Assembly (NCBI GenBank): GCA_049514555.1
Contig: JBEKUY010000001.1
Span: 124,001 to 188,000, forward strand
Length of the DNA: 64,000 bases
DNA from: JBEKUY01 sp049514555
Lineage (GTDB): Bacteria > Acidobacteriota > Terriglobia > Acidiferrales > UBA7541
Reading direction: 5' to 3'
The notes beneath the pieces are model-generated. The model was given only the letters and a program-made list of their open reading frames with translations, was not told the origin of the DNA and searched no databases. Positions 17,150 to 26,059 of the stretch are shown here, piece by piece (positions within the stretch are counted from its first letter, which is position 1; each line of letters begins with the position of its first letter). Both the position numbers and the translations under genes were made by a program.

Positions 17150-18253
17150 ATGGAGCTGAAGGTCCTCCAGAAGACCGAACGGCTGCACGAAGCGCGCTGG
17201 TGGGAGCCGGAGCCCGGTGGCCGCGTGCACTGTTTCCTCTGCCCGCGGCACTGCCACATCGGTCTGGGCCAGTCGGGTTTCTGCTTCATCCGCACCAATC
17301 AGAACGGAAAACTCTACAGCCTGGGATATGGAGCGCCCGCCGCGCTGCAGGTCGATCCCATCGAAAAAAAGCCGCTCAATCATTTCCTGCCTGGAACGCG
17401 CATTTTCTCGATGGGCACAGCCGGCTGCAACATGGGCTGTTTCTTCTGCCAGAACTGGGACATCTCCAAGTCCCACCACGACCAGGCCCATTCGCAGCTT
17501 CTGCCGCCGGAAGACGTGCCCTTGCTGGCGCAGCGCTACGGCTGCGACTCGATCGCTTTCACCTACAACGAGCCGACCATCTGGGCCGAGTACGTGGTGG
17601 ACATCTGCCGGGCGGCGAAGGAACAGGGCCTGCGTACGGTGATGGTGACGAACGGCTATGTAACCCGCGAGGCCTTCCACGACATTTACGACCATATCGA
17701 CGCGGCGAATGTGGATTTGAAAGCGTTCACCGAGACTTTTTACGGGAAGATCACGCTGACCCACTTGCAGCCGGTCCTCGACGTGCTCCAGTGGCTGAAG
17801 AAAGAGACCGGCGTCTGGTTCGAGATCACCAATCTCCTCATCCCGACGCTCAACGATGATCCGCGCGAAACCCGCAAGCTCGCGGAATGGATCCTCGAAA
17901 ACCTCGGCCCCGACGTGCCTTTGCACTTCACCGCGTTTCATCCGGACTTCAAGCTCACGGATAAGCCGCGCACGCCCCCCGAAACTGTCCACGCGGCGCG
18001 CAAGATCGCGCTCGATGTGGGCTTGCACTACGTGTATGAGGGCAACATCTACAGCGAAGGCGCAAACACCTATTGCCCGAAGTGCGGCGAGCTCTTAATT
18101 CAACGGTCCTGGCACGACGTGCTCGAGAATCGCCTGAAGAACGGCGCCTGCCCCGCCTGCGGCTTTGCGGTCGCCGGGCGCTGGGGCCAGCCAACGAAAA
18201 CCGGTCCCAGGGCTGCGGAGAGCGCCGAAAAATATCGGCATCTGAATTTGTAG
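17150..18253 (+). CDS. AMMECR1/Memo-associated radical SAM enzyme (AmmeMemoRadiSam)
   Basis: A 367-residue radical SAM protein matching the AmmeMemoRadiSam system enzyme, a relative of pyruvate-formate-lyase-activating proteins. The SAM cluster motif C-x3-C-x2-C is at C93, C97 and C100 (GCNMGCFFCQNW). Four more cysteines at residues 28, 31, 35 and 45 and two CPxC pairs at the C-terminus (CPKC, CPAC) suggest zinc or additional Fe-S sites. Members normally sit beside AMMECR1 and Memo homologues, which are absent here. The reaction is unknown. ATG at 17150 follows a GGGAGGATCGAGG stretch. The gene seems monocistronic. Confidence 0.9.
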   Translation: MELKVLQKTERLHEARWWEPEPGGRVHCFLCPRHCHIGLGQSGFCFIRTNQNGKLYSLGYGAPAALQVDPIEKKPLNHFLPGTRIFSMGTAGCNMGCFFCQNWDISKSHHDQAHSQLLPPEDVPLLAQRYGCDSIAFTYNEPTIWAEYVVDICRAAKEQGLRTVMVTNGYVTREAFHDIYDHIDAANVDLKAFTETFYGKITLTHLQPVLDVLQWLKKETGVWFEITNLLIPTLNDDPRETRKLAEWILENLGPDVPLHFTAFHPDFKLTDKPRTPPETVHAARKIALDVGLHYVYEGNIYSEGANTYCPKCGELLIQRSWHDVLENRLKNGACPACGFAVAGRWGQPTKTGPRAAESAEKYRHLNL

Positions 18254-18381
18254 AAGAGAACTGGCTACAGTCCGCGCAGGCCGCAGGAGAACGAAGCAAA
18301 CACGCAATCGTGAGAGTGGCGCCGATTCTCGTGTCGTGCTGTTACGCGCGAGAACGCGTTGGCCTAATCTGTCAGGTATTG

Positions 18382-19113
18382 TCAGGGAATGTACGGCCAA
18401 TAGTAGGCGGGCCCGACGCGCAGCGCGTGGTGCCATGCGATGGGGAATGCCCACCACACGAGCGTGCCAAGAATCGTCTGTCCCACCGCCAGCGGGATGA
18501 TGTTCCGATCGGTCGCGAAGAGAAATGCCATCGCCGTGCCGCCGATGAAGGTCAACGGAACGAGCACCGGATTGGGCCAGTGGAGAGCCGCGAAAACCAG
18601 TCCCGCTGTGAGCGAAACCACGTGGCGCGAAGAGAAAACAAATAGCAGTCGGTTCACGAGAAACGAGCTGAGCGCGACTTGCTGCAAGAGGCAGAAGGCG
18701 AAGTAATCGACAAGGCGGCGCATCGAAAGGAGATGGAAGGCCGGCCGGTTGAGTCCCTGAATCGCCAGCCCGGTAAGCGTCACTGTAACGATGAAGATGG
18801 CGAAAACGGGCGCTGCGCGGAGCGAGGAAGAGCGGAGATTATCCGCCCTCCATCCGATCGTCTTTGGCGTATCGCGATGAAGCAGGAAGCTGGCTGCGAA
18901 CCAAGCGGGAAAGATCAGCCACGTATTGCGATGGGTGAACTCAAGCCGCCAAATGAACCAGGCAGTGAAGCCCAAGAAGAGTAGGACCTCGAAACAATCC
19001 AGCAGACGCCGAATCGGATGTCGCACGGAACCATGACTTGGGATGCCCGGCGGCGGGTTCGGGCTGCTCGACCGCTGCGAGTGTGAGTGCACGAAAATCC
19101 GAGGAAAGCTCAA
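18382..19113 (-). CDS. CPBP-like intramembrane protein with altered catalytic motif
   Basis: A 243-residue membrane protein with about seven hydrophobic segments. The C-terminal half resembles the CPBP (Abi, Rce1-type) glutamyl-protease family: a segment ending LLQQVALSSFLVNRL occupies the place of the EExxxR motif, and FAALHWPNPVLVPLTFIGG matches the second motif with its histidine and asparagine. The catalytic glutamate pair is QQ here, so proteolysis by the usual mechanism is doubtful. The N-terminal 30 residues are Pro/Ser-rich and the true start may be internal. It could be a non-peptidase member of the family. It is monocistronic, facing the DsbA-like gene's direction with a 52-base gap. 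Confidence 0.65.
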   Translation of the reverse strand: MSFPRIFVHSHSQRSSSPNPPPGIPSHGSVRHPIRRLLDCFEVLLFLGFTAWFIWRLEFTHRNTWLIFPAWFAASFLLHRDTPKTIGWRADNLRSSSLRAAPVFAIFIVTVTLTGLAIQGLNRPAFHLLSMRRLVDYFAFCLLQQVALSSFLVNRLLFVFSSRHVVSLTAGLVFAALHWPNPVLVPLTFIGGTAMAFLFATDRNIIPLAVGQTILGTLVWWAFPIAWHHALRVGPAYYWPYIP

Positions 19114-19165
19114 TGCTCACAGCGCTGCGACGAGCAGGCCTAGGCCGAGGCGGCGCCGAAGCGCC

Positions 19166-19939
19166 CTATTGTTCCTTCGAGGTCAGGAGTTCATCGAGAC
19201 GAGACTGCATGGTCTCATACGGAGCAACTCCCTCAACCCTCTTCTCGATCTTCACCACGTCCCCGCCGGGCCCGATGGTCCCGAGCAGGAACGTGGGCGT
19301 CCCGTCAACCCCCATCTCGTCAGCCTCGGACATGTCCTTGTGAACCCGGTCAGCGTACTTCTTGCTGGCGATGCACTGGCCGAGTTTGGCCACGTCCAGC
19401 CCCAGTGCCTGGCCGCGGCTCTCCAGGTCCGGCTCTGTCAGGGCGCGCTGATCTGCAAACAGGCTGTCGTGCATCTGCCAGTACTTGCCCTGTTCGCCCG
19501 CGCAGCGAGCCGCAAGGGCCGCCGGCATCGCATGCGGGTGCATCGATAGGGGCAGGTCGCGATAGTAGTATTTGACCTTGCCGGTCTTGACGTAGTTGGC
19601 GACGATTTGCGGATACACCTCGCGCATGTACTTTCCGCAAAAGGGGCACTCGAAATCGCCGTACTCAATCATGGCCACGCGGGCGCCGCGGTCTCCCAGG
19701 AAGGGGTCCCCTTTCACGCTCACTGTGTCTGGGCGTTGAGCCTGCTCTAGCTCATTCAACCTCTTGAGGATCTCCCGCTGCTGCTCCTGAATGGTCTTGA
19801 GATCGTTCTTCAAGGTGGCAACGTCTTCCCGGAGTTTCTTGAGGTCATCCGACGACTGCGCCAATCCCGACCGGCAGGCACCCAACGCCAACAAGCAAGC
19901 GAGAGCCAGTCCCGTCACCCATTTCCTGCGATTCATCAT
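19166..19939 (-). CDS. DsbA-like thiol-disulfide lipoprotein with coiled coil
   Basis: A 257-residue exported protein. Residues 1-22 are a lipoprotein signal with lipobox LGAC, residues 30-65 form a heptad-rich coiled coil, and residues 78-250 are a DsbA-type thioredoxin fold with active site CPFC (in GDFECPFCGKYM) and the cis-proline loop GTPTF. It probably oxidises or isomerises disulfides in the envelope while attached to a membrane. The coiled coil may oligomerise it, as in disulfide isomerases. No partner DsbB or VKOR gene is nearby. ATG at 19939 is preceded by GGAACGAT; the next codon is also ATG. Confidence 0.88.
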   Translation of the reverse strand: MMNRRKWVTGLALACLLALGACRSGLAQSSDDLKKLREDVATLKNDLKTIQEQQREILKRLNELEQAQRPDTVSVKGDPFLGDRGARVAMIEYGDFECPFCGKYMREVYPQIVANYVKTGKVKYYYRDLPLSMHPHAMPAALAARCAGEQGKYWQMHDSLFADQRALTEPDLESRGQALGLDVAKLGQCIASKKYADRVHKDMSEADEMGVDGTPTFLLGTIGPGGDVVKIEKRVEGVAPYETMQSRLDELLTSKEQ

Positions 19940-20267
19940 CGTTCCTTCCAGTTGTGTCGTTGCTTACGTCCGCTGCATCACGCAAGCCTGCGCTGCCATC
20001 AGGCCACTGGCCGCCTGTTCCCGTTGGTTGCAGGACGCGTCCGCGCAAACTGAGATTACCTCAAAAGAGCCCTTGCTCTACAGGATTCCGCAGTCCGATT
20101 GTGCTGGTCACCTTTGAACCGGGCGCCAGCGTGCAGTTCGGTTGTGAGGTTCATCTATGTGGTGCTGTTACTGGTGAACCAGCCGGCGCTGCCGAAGGTG
20201 GCGCCGACGTCCTGAATCAGCATTCGCGATTTGCGGTAGGTGTCGGTGCTGGCACTCGACGTGTGGA
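19940..20267. other. Gap between the DsbA-like gene and tRNA-Phe
   Basis: About 330 bases holding no intact gene. The part nearest the tRNA (20155-20264) contains what looks like the tail of a degraded coding sequence, listed separately. The rest shows nothing recognisable. Confidence 0.4.
20155..20264 (-). pseudogene. Possible gene tail directly 3' of tRNA-Phe
   Basis: Immediately downstream of the tRNA, on the same strand, an open frame reads SSASTDTYRKSRMLIQDVG and continues ATFGSAGWF to a stop at 20155. The KSRxLIQDVGATFG wording looks like authentic protein and recalls, from memory only, a segment of secreted hypothetical proteins in Acidobacteria. No start or upstream part is present because the tRNA occupies that place. 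The likely reading is a gene truncated by an event at the tRNA 3' end. Confidence 0.35.
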
Positions 20268-20342
20268 TGGTGCCGGGGGCCAGAATCGGACTGGCTACGC
20301 CGGCCTTTTCAGGGCCGCGCTCTACCAATGAGCTACCCCGGC
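20268..20342 (-). tRNA. tRNA-Phe (GAA anticodon), CCA encoded
   Basis: A 75-base cloverleaf on the minus strand. The acceptor stem GCCGGGG pairs with CCCCGGC, the D arm is GCTC/GAGC, the anticodon stem CGGCC/GGCCG closes a seven-base loop CTGAAAA with anticodon GAA (Phe), the variable loop has five bases, and the T arm is GCCAG-TCCGATT-CTGGC. The discriminator is A and CCA is encoded. A strong promoter lies just upstream. Confidence 0.95.
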
Positions 20343-20354
20343 ACGTGAGCAAAG

Positions 20355-20383
20355 ATTTTAGGGGGTGGGCGAAGTTGTGTCAA
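20355..20383 (-). promoter_or_regulatory. Sigma70-type promoter of tRNA-Phe
   Basis: On the minus strand TTGACA (20383-20378) and TAAAAT (20360-20355) are separated by 17 bases, a near-consensus promoter. Transcription would begin about 6 bases before the mature tRNA 5' end at 20342. Confidence 0.8.
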
Positions 20384-20475
20384 CGTGGGCCCTTCGCACT
20401 ACTATGGTCAAGAGAGGAGATCCAACCGTTGGGCGCTACAAAGGATCGGCAGAGACTCATTACGCGAACGGCGCA

Positions 20476-22842
20476 TCACTGCATGGATTCGTCGAACTCG
20501 CGCATCCACTCGCGTTTCTTCAACACTTCGCGCGGACGGGTGCCGTCGGCGGGACCGACGATGCCGTCTTTTTCCATCAGATCGATGAGGCGGGCGGCGC
20601 GGCCGTAGCCGATGCGCAGGCGACGCTGCAAAGTGGACGTGGACGCGCGGCCCATCTCGCAAACCACCCGCACGGCGTCGTGGTAGAGCGCGTCGTCCAC
20701 CTCCTCTTCAGCGCCGGCGCCTTCGGCGTTCGCATTTCCTGAGGCGGCTGCTTCCTCTTCGTCCTTATCTTTCGGAGCTTCCAAAAGCTGCTCGTTGTAT
20801 TTCGCCGCGGCCTGCGCGCGCCAGAAATCGCAGACGGAAGTGATTTCATCCTCGGTGACAAGCGGTCCATGAATGCGGTGCAGCCGCGCGGAGCCCGCGG
20901 GGAGATAGAGCATGTCGCCCCTGCCCAGGAGCGATTCCGCGCCGTTGGCATCGAGAATCGTGCGCGAGTCCACTTTGCTGGCCACGCGAAACGAAATCCG
21001 CGCCGGGAAATTCGCCTTGATGAGGCCGGTAATGACGTCCACCGAAGGCCGCTGGGTCGCGAGTAGAAGGTGAATACCGACGGCGCGAGCCATTTGCGCG
21101 AGACGCGTGATGGATTCCTCGACGCGGTTGGTATCCACCATCATCAGGTCGGCCAACTCGTCGATCACAATGAGAATGTATGGGAGCGGTTTGGTTTCGG
21201 CATTCTCCGCGTTGTCGAAGAGCGAGAGCGGCTGGCCCTTCTGAAAACGCCGATTGTACTGTTCGATGTTGCGGACGCCGTTCTGCGCCAGAAGTTTGAG
21301 CCGCCCTTCCATCTCCTTGGTCGCGTTGCGCAGCACGTTTGAGGCGACTTTCGGATCGGCGACCACCGGCGCGAGAAGATGCGGAATATTCTCGTAGAGG
21401 CTGAGCTCGAGCCGCTTCGGGTCCACAAGAACGAGCTTCACTTCCTCCGGCGTCGCCTTGTACAAAACCGAGATCAGCAGCGAATTGATGAAGACGCTTT
21501 TGCCGGTGCCGGTCGAGCCCGCGATCAGCAAGTGCGGCATCTGGGAAAGGTCGGTGACGCGGATACGGCCGATGAGGTCTTTGCCCATCGAGAGCGTGAG
21601 CTTGTTCGGCGAATTGACGAATTCGGGCGACTCGATGCACTCGCGCAGCGCGATCGTCTGGCGATGCGGGTTGGGAACCTCGATCCCCACCGTGGACTTC
21701 CCCGGAATGCGCTCGATCAAGATCGATTCAGCCTGGAGGGCCAGGCAGAGATCGTCGGAAAGGCCGGTGACGCGGCTGTACTTGATTCCGGCCTCCGGCT
21801 TGAACTCGAAGGTCGTGACCACCGGCCCGGGATTGATCTGCGTAACGCGGCCCTTGACCTCGAATTCTTCGCACTTCTGTTCGATGGCGCGCGCGCGGGC
21901 CTTCAGTTCATCTTCATCGAACGCTTCGCTGCGCCCGCCGCGGTGCAGCAAGTCGGGAGAGGGCAGGCGGTAATTTGTGACCCCGCGGGAAATCTTGGGA
22001 TCGGCGGAGGATTTGCGGGTTTCCCTGGCTTTGTCCAGGCCGAGGACAAGAACGGGACCGGAAGATTCGCCATTCGCTGCTTCATCCTCTTCCTCGTCAG
22101 CAGCAGCGCCACGCGCGTCCTTGGGCGGCTCCTTGCCGACGACTTGAGAGACGGGCGGGCGGCCGCTCACCTTGATTGCCGCCAGACGTTTCCGCAGGCG
22201 TTCCTCTTCGCGCGCCTCGCGCCGGGCCCGCCAGCGCTCCTGGATGCGCCGGAACAGGCCGATCCGCTCGGCCGCTCCGACTGCCCCGACCGGGCTGCGG
22301 AGCCAAGCATGCACGCCGGAGAAGGAAAGCCGCGTGGTGAGCAGCAGCGCGGTAACAAACAGCGCCACGGCGACCACATGCGCGCCGATGGTGTTGAACG
22401 CGGCGAGAAGACCGCGCGAGAGCAGCACGCCGAGGAGCCCGCCGGCGGCCACAGTTCCGCGGACCTCGGGAATATGCCAGAGAGAGAGCAGGGAAGGGAG
22501 CGTGAGCAGCAGCAGGCCGTAGCCGATCAGCTTGGCGACGGGCGATTCGACCGGACGGCTGCGGAACCATCTCAACCCCAGAGCCAAAAGGCCCGCTGGC
22601 AGCAGGAAGGCCGCGAAGCCCAAGCCCTGAAAGAGCAAGTCGGCTCCGTGGGCGCCGACGGGACCGATCCAGTTGCGCGAAGGATGGTCGTCAGGCGACG
22701 AAGCGGATACGTTGAAGGAGGCGTCGCGCGGGGAATAGGAAAGCAGCGCGAGCGTGATGAGCACGGCGAGCGTGATGCTGAGAAAGCCGATCAGCTCGTT
22801 CAGCCGTTTGCTTTCGGTAGGAGTCAGCAAGCGCACATTCAT
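20476..22842 (-). CDS. ftsK: DNA translocase FtsK/SpoIIIE
   Basis: A 788-residue FtsK-type translocase that pumps chromosome ends through the closing septum. Residues 15-170 contain about four membrane segments, residues 180-290 a variable charged linker, and residues 300-650 the motor: Walker A GSTGTGKS, Walker B ILIVIDELADLMM and LLLATQRPSVDVITG. The C-terminal 65 residues are the winged-helix gamma domain (LQRRLRIGYGRAARLIDLME) that reads polar KOPS-like sequences. The membrane part and linker are shorter than in E. coli FtsK, as is common outside Proteobacteria. It is followed on the same strand by no gene before tRNA-Phe and is preceded by uppP 48 bases upstream. Confidence 0.95.
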   Translation of the reverse strand: MNVRLLTPTESKRLNELIGFLSITLAVLITLALLSYSPRDASFNVSASSPDDHPSRNWIGPVGAHGADLLFQGLGFAAFLLPAGLLALGLRWFRSRPVESPVAKLIGYGLLLLTLPSLLSLWHIPEVRGTVAAGGLLGVLLSRGLLAAFNTIGAHVVAVALFVTALLLTTRLSFSGVHAWLRSPVGAVGAAERIGLFRRIQERWRARREAREEERLRKRLAAIKVSGRPPVSQVVGKEPPKDARGAAADEEEDEAANGESSGPVLVLGLDKARETRKSSADPKISRGVTNYRLPSPDLLHRGGRSEAFDEDELKARARAIEQKCEEFEVKGRVTQINPGPVVTTFEFKPEAGIKYSRVTGLSDDLCLALQAESILIERIPGKSTVGIEVPNPHRQTIALRECIESPEFVNSPNKLTLSMGKDLIGRIRVTDLSQMPHLLIAGSTGTGKSVFINSLLISVLYKATPEEVKLVLVDPKRLELSLYENIPHLLAPVVADPKVASNVLRNATKEMEGRLKLLAQNGVRNIEQYNRRFQKGQPLSLFDNAENAETKPLPYILIVIDELADLMMVDTNRVEESITRLAQMARAVGIHLLLATQRPSVDVITGLIKANFPARISFRVASKVDSRTILDANGAESLLGRGDMLYLPAGSARLHRIHGPLVTEDEITSVCDFWRAQAAAKYNEQLLEAPKDKDEEEAAASGNANAEGAGAEEEVDDALYHDAVRVVCEMGRASTSTLQRRLRIGYGRAARLIDLMEKDGIVGPADGTRPREVLKKREWMREFDESMQ

Positions 22843-22890
22843 CTCCTCAGGTTGGGGAAGGCAGTAGCGCCTTTGGGCAACGCGCGGGCG

Positions 22891-23736
22891 CTAGCGCGCG
22901 GAGCCCCAATGGAGAAAAGCCAAGAGCAAAATCACTATACCAAACAGCAGACGGTAAACAACAAAGAACTTGAGCGTGCGTGTCTGCAGGTAACGCAGAA
23001 AGAAGGCGATCACGGCGACCCCGACAATTCCCGAGACCAAGATGCTAATCATCAAGGTGGCAAGAGGAAGATCCAGCCCGCCGACGCGGTGCAGCCTGAT
23101 GAGTTTAGGCAGCTCCAGCAGCACGGCCCCCGCGATGACTGGCGTGGAAAGAATGAACGAGAAGCGGGTCGCAGCGTCGCGCGTCAGCCCGCGAAAGAGC
23201 CCCGTGGTGATGGTGATGCCGGAGCGGGAGACTCCGGGAACCAGCGCGAGGGCCTGCGCCGTGCCGATGGCGATGGCGTCGCCGAGGTTCGATTGCTCGA
23301 CGCGTCGCGAAAGCGATGAGCGCGTATCGGCCCACCACATCAGGAGACCGACCACAATCATGGCGATGCCGATCACCAGCGGCAGGCGAAACTGATCCTC
23401 GATCCGGCGCTGGAACAGAAAGCCGAGGATCGCTCCAGGGATTGTGCCGACGACCATGTACCAGAAAAAGCGCCGGTGCTGCGACACCTCTTCGGCGGGA
23501 GCTTGGGCAGGGTAGTGGCCCCCGAGTCCGCACGCGATCAACTTCACCCATTCGCGGAAGAAATAGAGCACGACGGCCAGGAGCGTTCCGGCGTGGAGAG
23601 CCACGTCGAAAGCCAAACCGGGTTCAGGCCAGCGAAGCAGCCAGGGGAAAAGAATCAGGTGCGCGGTGCTGCTGACGGGGAGAAATTCCGTGAATCCTTG
23701 GACGATGGCCAAAACGATGGCGTGGAACAGGGACAT
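22891..23736 (-). CDS. uppP: Undecaprenyl-diphosphatase UppP (BacA)
   Basis: A 281-residue integral-membrane phosphatase that recycles undecaprenyl pyrophosphate for peptidoglycan and other envelope polymers. Both catalytic signatures are present: QGFTEFLPVSSTAHL at residues 13-27 and PGVSRSG near residue 170. Eight hydrophobic segments are expected and seen. It lies between the GNAT gene (its start is 5 bases after that stop) and ftsK, all on the minus strand, so the group GNAT-uppP-ftsK is probably one transcript. Confidence 0.95.
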   Translation of the reverse strand: MSLFHAIVLAIVQGFTEFLPVSSTAHLILFPWLLRWPEPGLAFDVALHAGTLLAVVLYFFREWVKLIACGLGGHYPAQAPAEEVSQHRRFFWYMVVGTIPGAILGFLFQRRIEDQFRLPLVIGIAMIVVGLLMWWADTRSSLSRRVEQSNLGDAIAIGTAQALALVPGVSRSGITITTGLFRGLTRDAATRFSFILSTPVIAGAVLLELPKLIRLHRVGGLDLPLATLMISILVSGIVGVAVIAFFLRYLQTRTLKFFVVYRLLFGIVILLLAFLHWGSAR

Positions 23737-23740
23737 TCGC

Positions 23741-24223
23741 TCAGGTCTCCTTGATTGCGCGCGCTTGCGTTATCGGTCCGGACAGGATTTTGCGCATGGC
23801 GTACGCGTCGAGTTTCCCGGAGTAATAACGCTTCAAGACGGCCTCGATACGATAGCCGTGCTTCTTCCAGAAGGCAATCGCGGAATCGTTGTTGGTCGCG
23901 GTTTCCAGCAGGATGGTGCGCGCGCCGCCGAGAACGAGGTCGGCTTCGATCTGGCGGAGAAGGGCGGAGCCGAGTCCCTGGCGGCGAGCGGAATCGGTGA
24001 CGTCGAGCGTGATGATATGCGCGAGCGCGTCATTCTGTTCCGCAAGAATGAAGCCGAGAATTTTGCCGGCGTCCTCAGCAACCACGCATTGAGCGCCCGG
24101 TATTTGCAGGAAGTACCGCAGCGTGGCCTTGGAATATGCGATGCCGGTGGGGAAGCACGCCTGGTCGAGCCGGTACAGTGCGGCGAAGTCGCGCGGGCCG
24201 TACGGGCGCAGGGCAAACGCCAT
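23741..24223 (-). CDS. GNAT family N-acetyltransferase, RimI-like
   Basis: A 160-residue GNAT acetyltransferase. The acetyl-CoA pyrophosphate loop is RRQGLGSALL (Q/RxxGxG/A), preceded by the beta strand HIITLDV, and the NDSAIAFWKKHGYR motif near residue 120 matches the RimI group, which acetylates protein N-termini such as ribosomal protein S18. The exact substrate is not readable. It starts 75 bases after the RNase J gene stop and ends four bases before uppP. Confidence 0.85.
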   Translation of the reverse strand: MAFALRPYGPRDFAALYRLDQACFPTGIAYSKATLRYFLQIPGAQCVVAEDAGKILGFILAEQNDALAHIITLDVTDSARRQGLGSALLRQIEADLVLGGARTILLETATNNDSAIAFWKKHGYRIEAVLKRYYSGKLDAYAMRKILSGPITQARAIKET

Positions 24224-24297
24224 GGGGGGATTGTAAAGCGGAAGCCACGCAAAAGGAGAAGCAAGGAGACAAAGACGCCCAGCGCGAGCAGCGCAGG

Positions 24298-25995
24298 CTA
24301 GACCTCTAGGATGACCGGCAAAATCAGCGGGCGCTTGGAGGTTTGTTTGTTGATGTAGCGCTTGAGGTCGGTGCGAATCTTTTCCTTGATGACGCTCCAG
24401 TCGGTCTTTTCCTCGGGGTTGGACTGCTCGAACGTCTTCATGACGACGTCGCGCGCGCCGGAAACGATTTCGGCGCCGTCGTCGGCGGGCAAAAAGCCGC
24501 GGGTGACGATCTCCGGCACCGATTCCAGCTTCCCGGTGTGCTTGTCGATGGCGATGATGGGCACGATGACGCCGTCTTCGGAGAGGTGCTTGCGGTCGCG
24601 TACCACGACTTCTTCGATTTCCTCGAGCGAGCCGGAATCCACCAGCACTCGTCCGGCGGGAAGGGGTTCGCGGCGGAAAGCGCCCTGCGCGGTGAATTCG
24701 ATGGGCTGGCCGTCCTCGATCAGCAGGATTTCGCCGGAAACCACGCCAAGCTGGTGGGCCATCGCGGCGTGCCGGAAAAGCTGGCGATATTCCCCATGGA
24801 TGGGAATGAAGTAGCGCGGGCGAACCAGGCTGAGGAGCAGCTTCTGCTCTTCCTGGCTGGCGTGCCCGGAAACGTGGACGATTCCGGCGGAATTATCGTA
24901 ATAGACCAGCGCGTTGCGGCGGAACATGTGGTCGAGCATGCGGAAGATGGCGCGCTCGTTCCCCGGAATGATGCGCGCCGAAAGGATGACGGTGTCGTTT
25001 TCCTCGACGGCCACGGTACGGTGATTGTCCACGGCGATGCGCGAAAGCGACGACATCGGCTCGGCCTGGCTTCCGCTGGCCAGCACCAGAAGCTTCTTGG
25101 GATCGAACGCCCGGATGTCCTGCGGCCGCACGACCATTCCGTCGGGAATGTGCAAGCGCCCGAGCGAATGGGCGATCTCCACGTTGGACACCATGCTTCG
25201 CCCGACAAAAGCGACCTTGCGGCCGACGCGCGTGGCGATCTCGATCACCTGCTGGATGCGGTGAATCGATGATGCGAAGCAGGAGAGCACGACCTTCTTC
25301 GGAGCGGCAAGGCAGAGTTCCTCGATCCGGGGAGCCACGGCGCGCTCGGATGGCGTGAAGCCGGGGCGCTCCACGTTAGTGCTGTCGCTGAACAGGGCGA
25401 GGACGCCTTCGTGGCCGTAACGCGCGAAGGTGTGCAGATCGAAGGGTTGGCCGTCGGCCGGCGTCTGATCGATCTTGAAGTCGCCGGTGTGAATGACGAC
25501 GCCGACCGGCGTGCGAATGGCCAGCGCCACGCAATCGATCGTGCTGTGCGTCACCGGGATGAATTCAATCTCAAATGGTCCAAGCTCCAGTTTGGCGTCG
25601 GAGGAAACTTCGCGAAGGACGGCTGTGTCGAGGAGCGCGTTTTCTTCCAGGCGCTTGCGAACCAGCGCGAGGGTAAAGCGAGTCCCGTAGATGGGAACGT
25701 TCAAGTCGCGCAAGATGTAGGGCAGCGCGCCGATGTGGTCTTCGTGGCAATGCGTGAGAACGATGGCGCGGACGTGCTCGCGGTTTTGCTTTAGGTAGGA
25801 GATGTCGGGGATGACGATGTCCACGCCCAGAAGCTCGGCCTCGGGGAACATCATGCCGGCGTCGATAACCAGAATGTCGTGGCCGTAACGCAGGGCCAGC
25901 ATGTTCATGCCGAATTCGCCCAGCCCGCCGAGAGGGATGGCGAAGAGAGAGGATGTGTTCGCGTTCAAATGGTTGAAGGAGCCTCCTGGCAACAA
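24298..25995 (-). CDS. rnj: Ribonuclease J
   Basis: A 565-residue RNase J, a beta-CASP metallo-beta-lactamase nuclease with endo- and 5'-to-3' exonuclease activity in mRNA decay and rRNA maturation. The zinc motif THCHEDHIGA spans residues 81-90, followed by HTGDFKID and SDSTNVERPG. The beta-CASP domain has GRSM and ASGSQAEPMSSL, and HVSGHASQEE and PIHGEYRQL complete the active site. The C-terminal domain is of normal length. In this family the enzyme can replace RNase E as the main decay nuclease. It is the first gene of the minus-strand run towards ftsK. Confidence 0.96.
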   Translation of the reverse strand: MLPGGSFNHLNANTSSLFAIPLGGLGEFGMNMLALRYGHDILVIDAGMMFPEAELLGVDIVIPDISYLKQNREHVRAIVLTHCHEDHIGALPYILRDLNVPIYGTRFTLALVRKRLEENALLDTAVLREVSSDAKLELGPFEIEFIPVTHSTIDCVALAIRTPVGVVIHTGDFKIDQTPADGQPFDLHTFARYGHEGVLALFSDSTNVERPGFTPSERAVAPRIEELCLAAPKKVVLSCFASSIHRIQQVIEIATRVGRKVAFVGRSMVSNVEIAHSLGRLHIPDGMVVRPQDIRAFDPKKLLVLASGSQAEPMSSLSRIAVDNHRTVAVEENDTVILSARIIPGNERAIFRMLDHMFRRNALVYYDNSAGIVHVSGHASQEEQKLLLSLVRPRYFIPIHGEYRQLFRHAAMAHQLGVVSGEILLIEDGQPIEFTAQGAFRREPLPAGRVLVDSGSLEEIEEVVVRDRKHLSEDGVIVPIIAIDKHTGKLESVPEIVTRGFLPADDGAEIVSGARDVVMKTFEQSNPEEKTDWSVIKEKIRTDLKRYINKQTSKRPLILPVILEV

Positions 25996-26059
25996 GGCAT
26001 CCTAACACAAGACCAGCACGTCGTAGGGAGCAGCGCCTCGCGCCTTTGCGAGGACAGAA

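Noticed and set aside
21379..23319. A 646-codon open frame antisense to ftsK and uppP
   Set aside because: It mirrors two well-supported genes, has no family motifs, and arises from the high G/C of their third codon positions.
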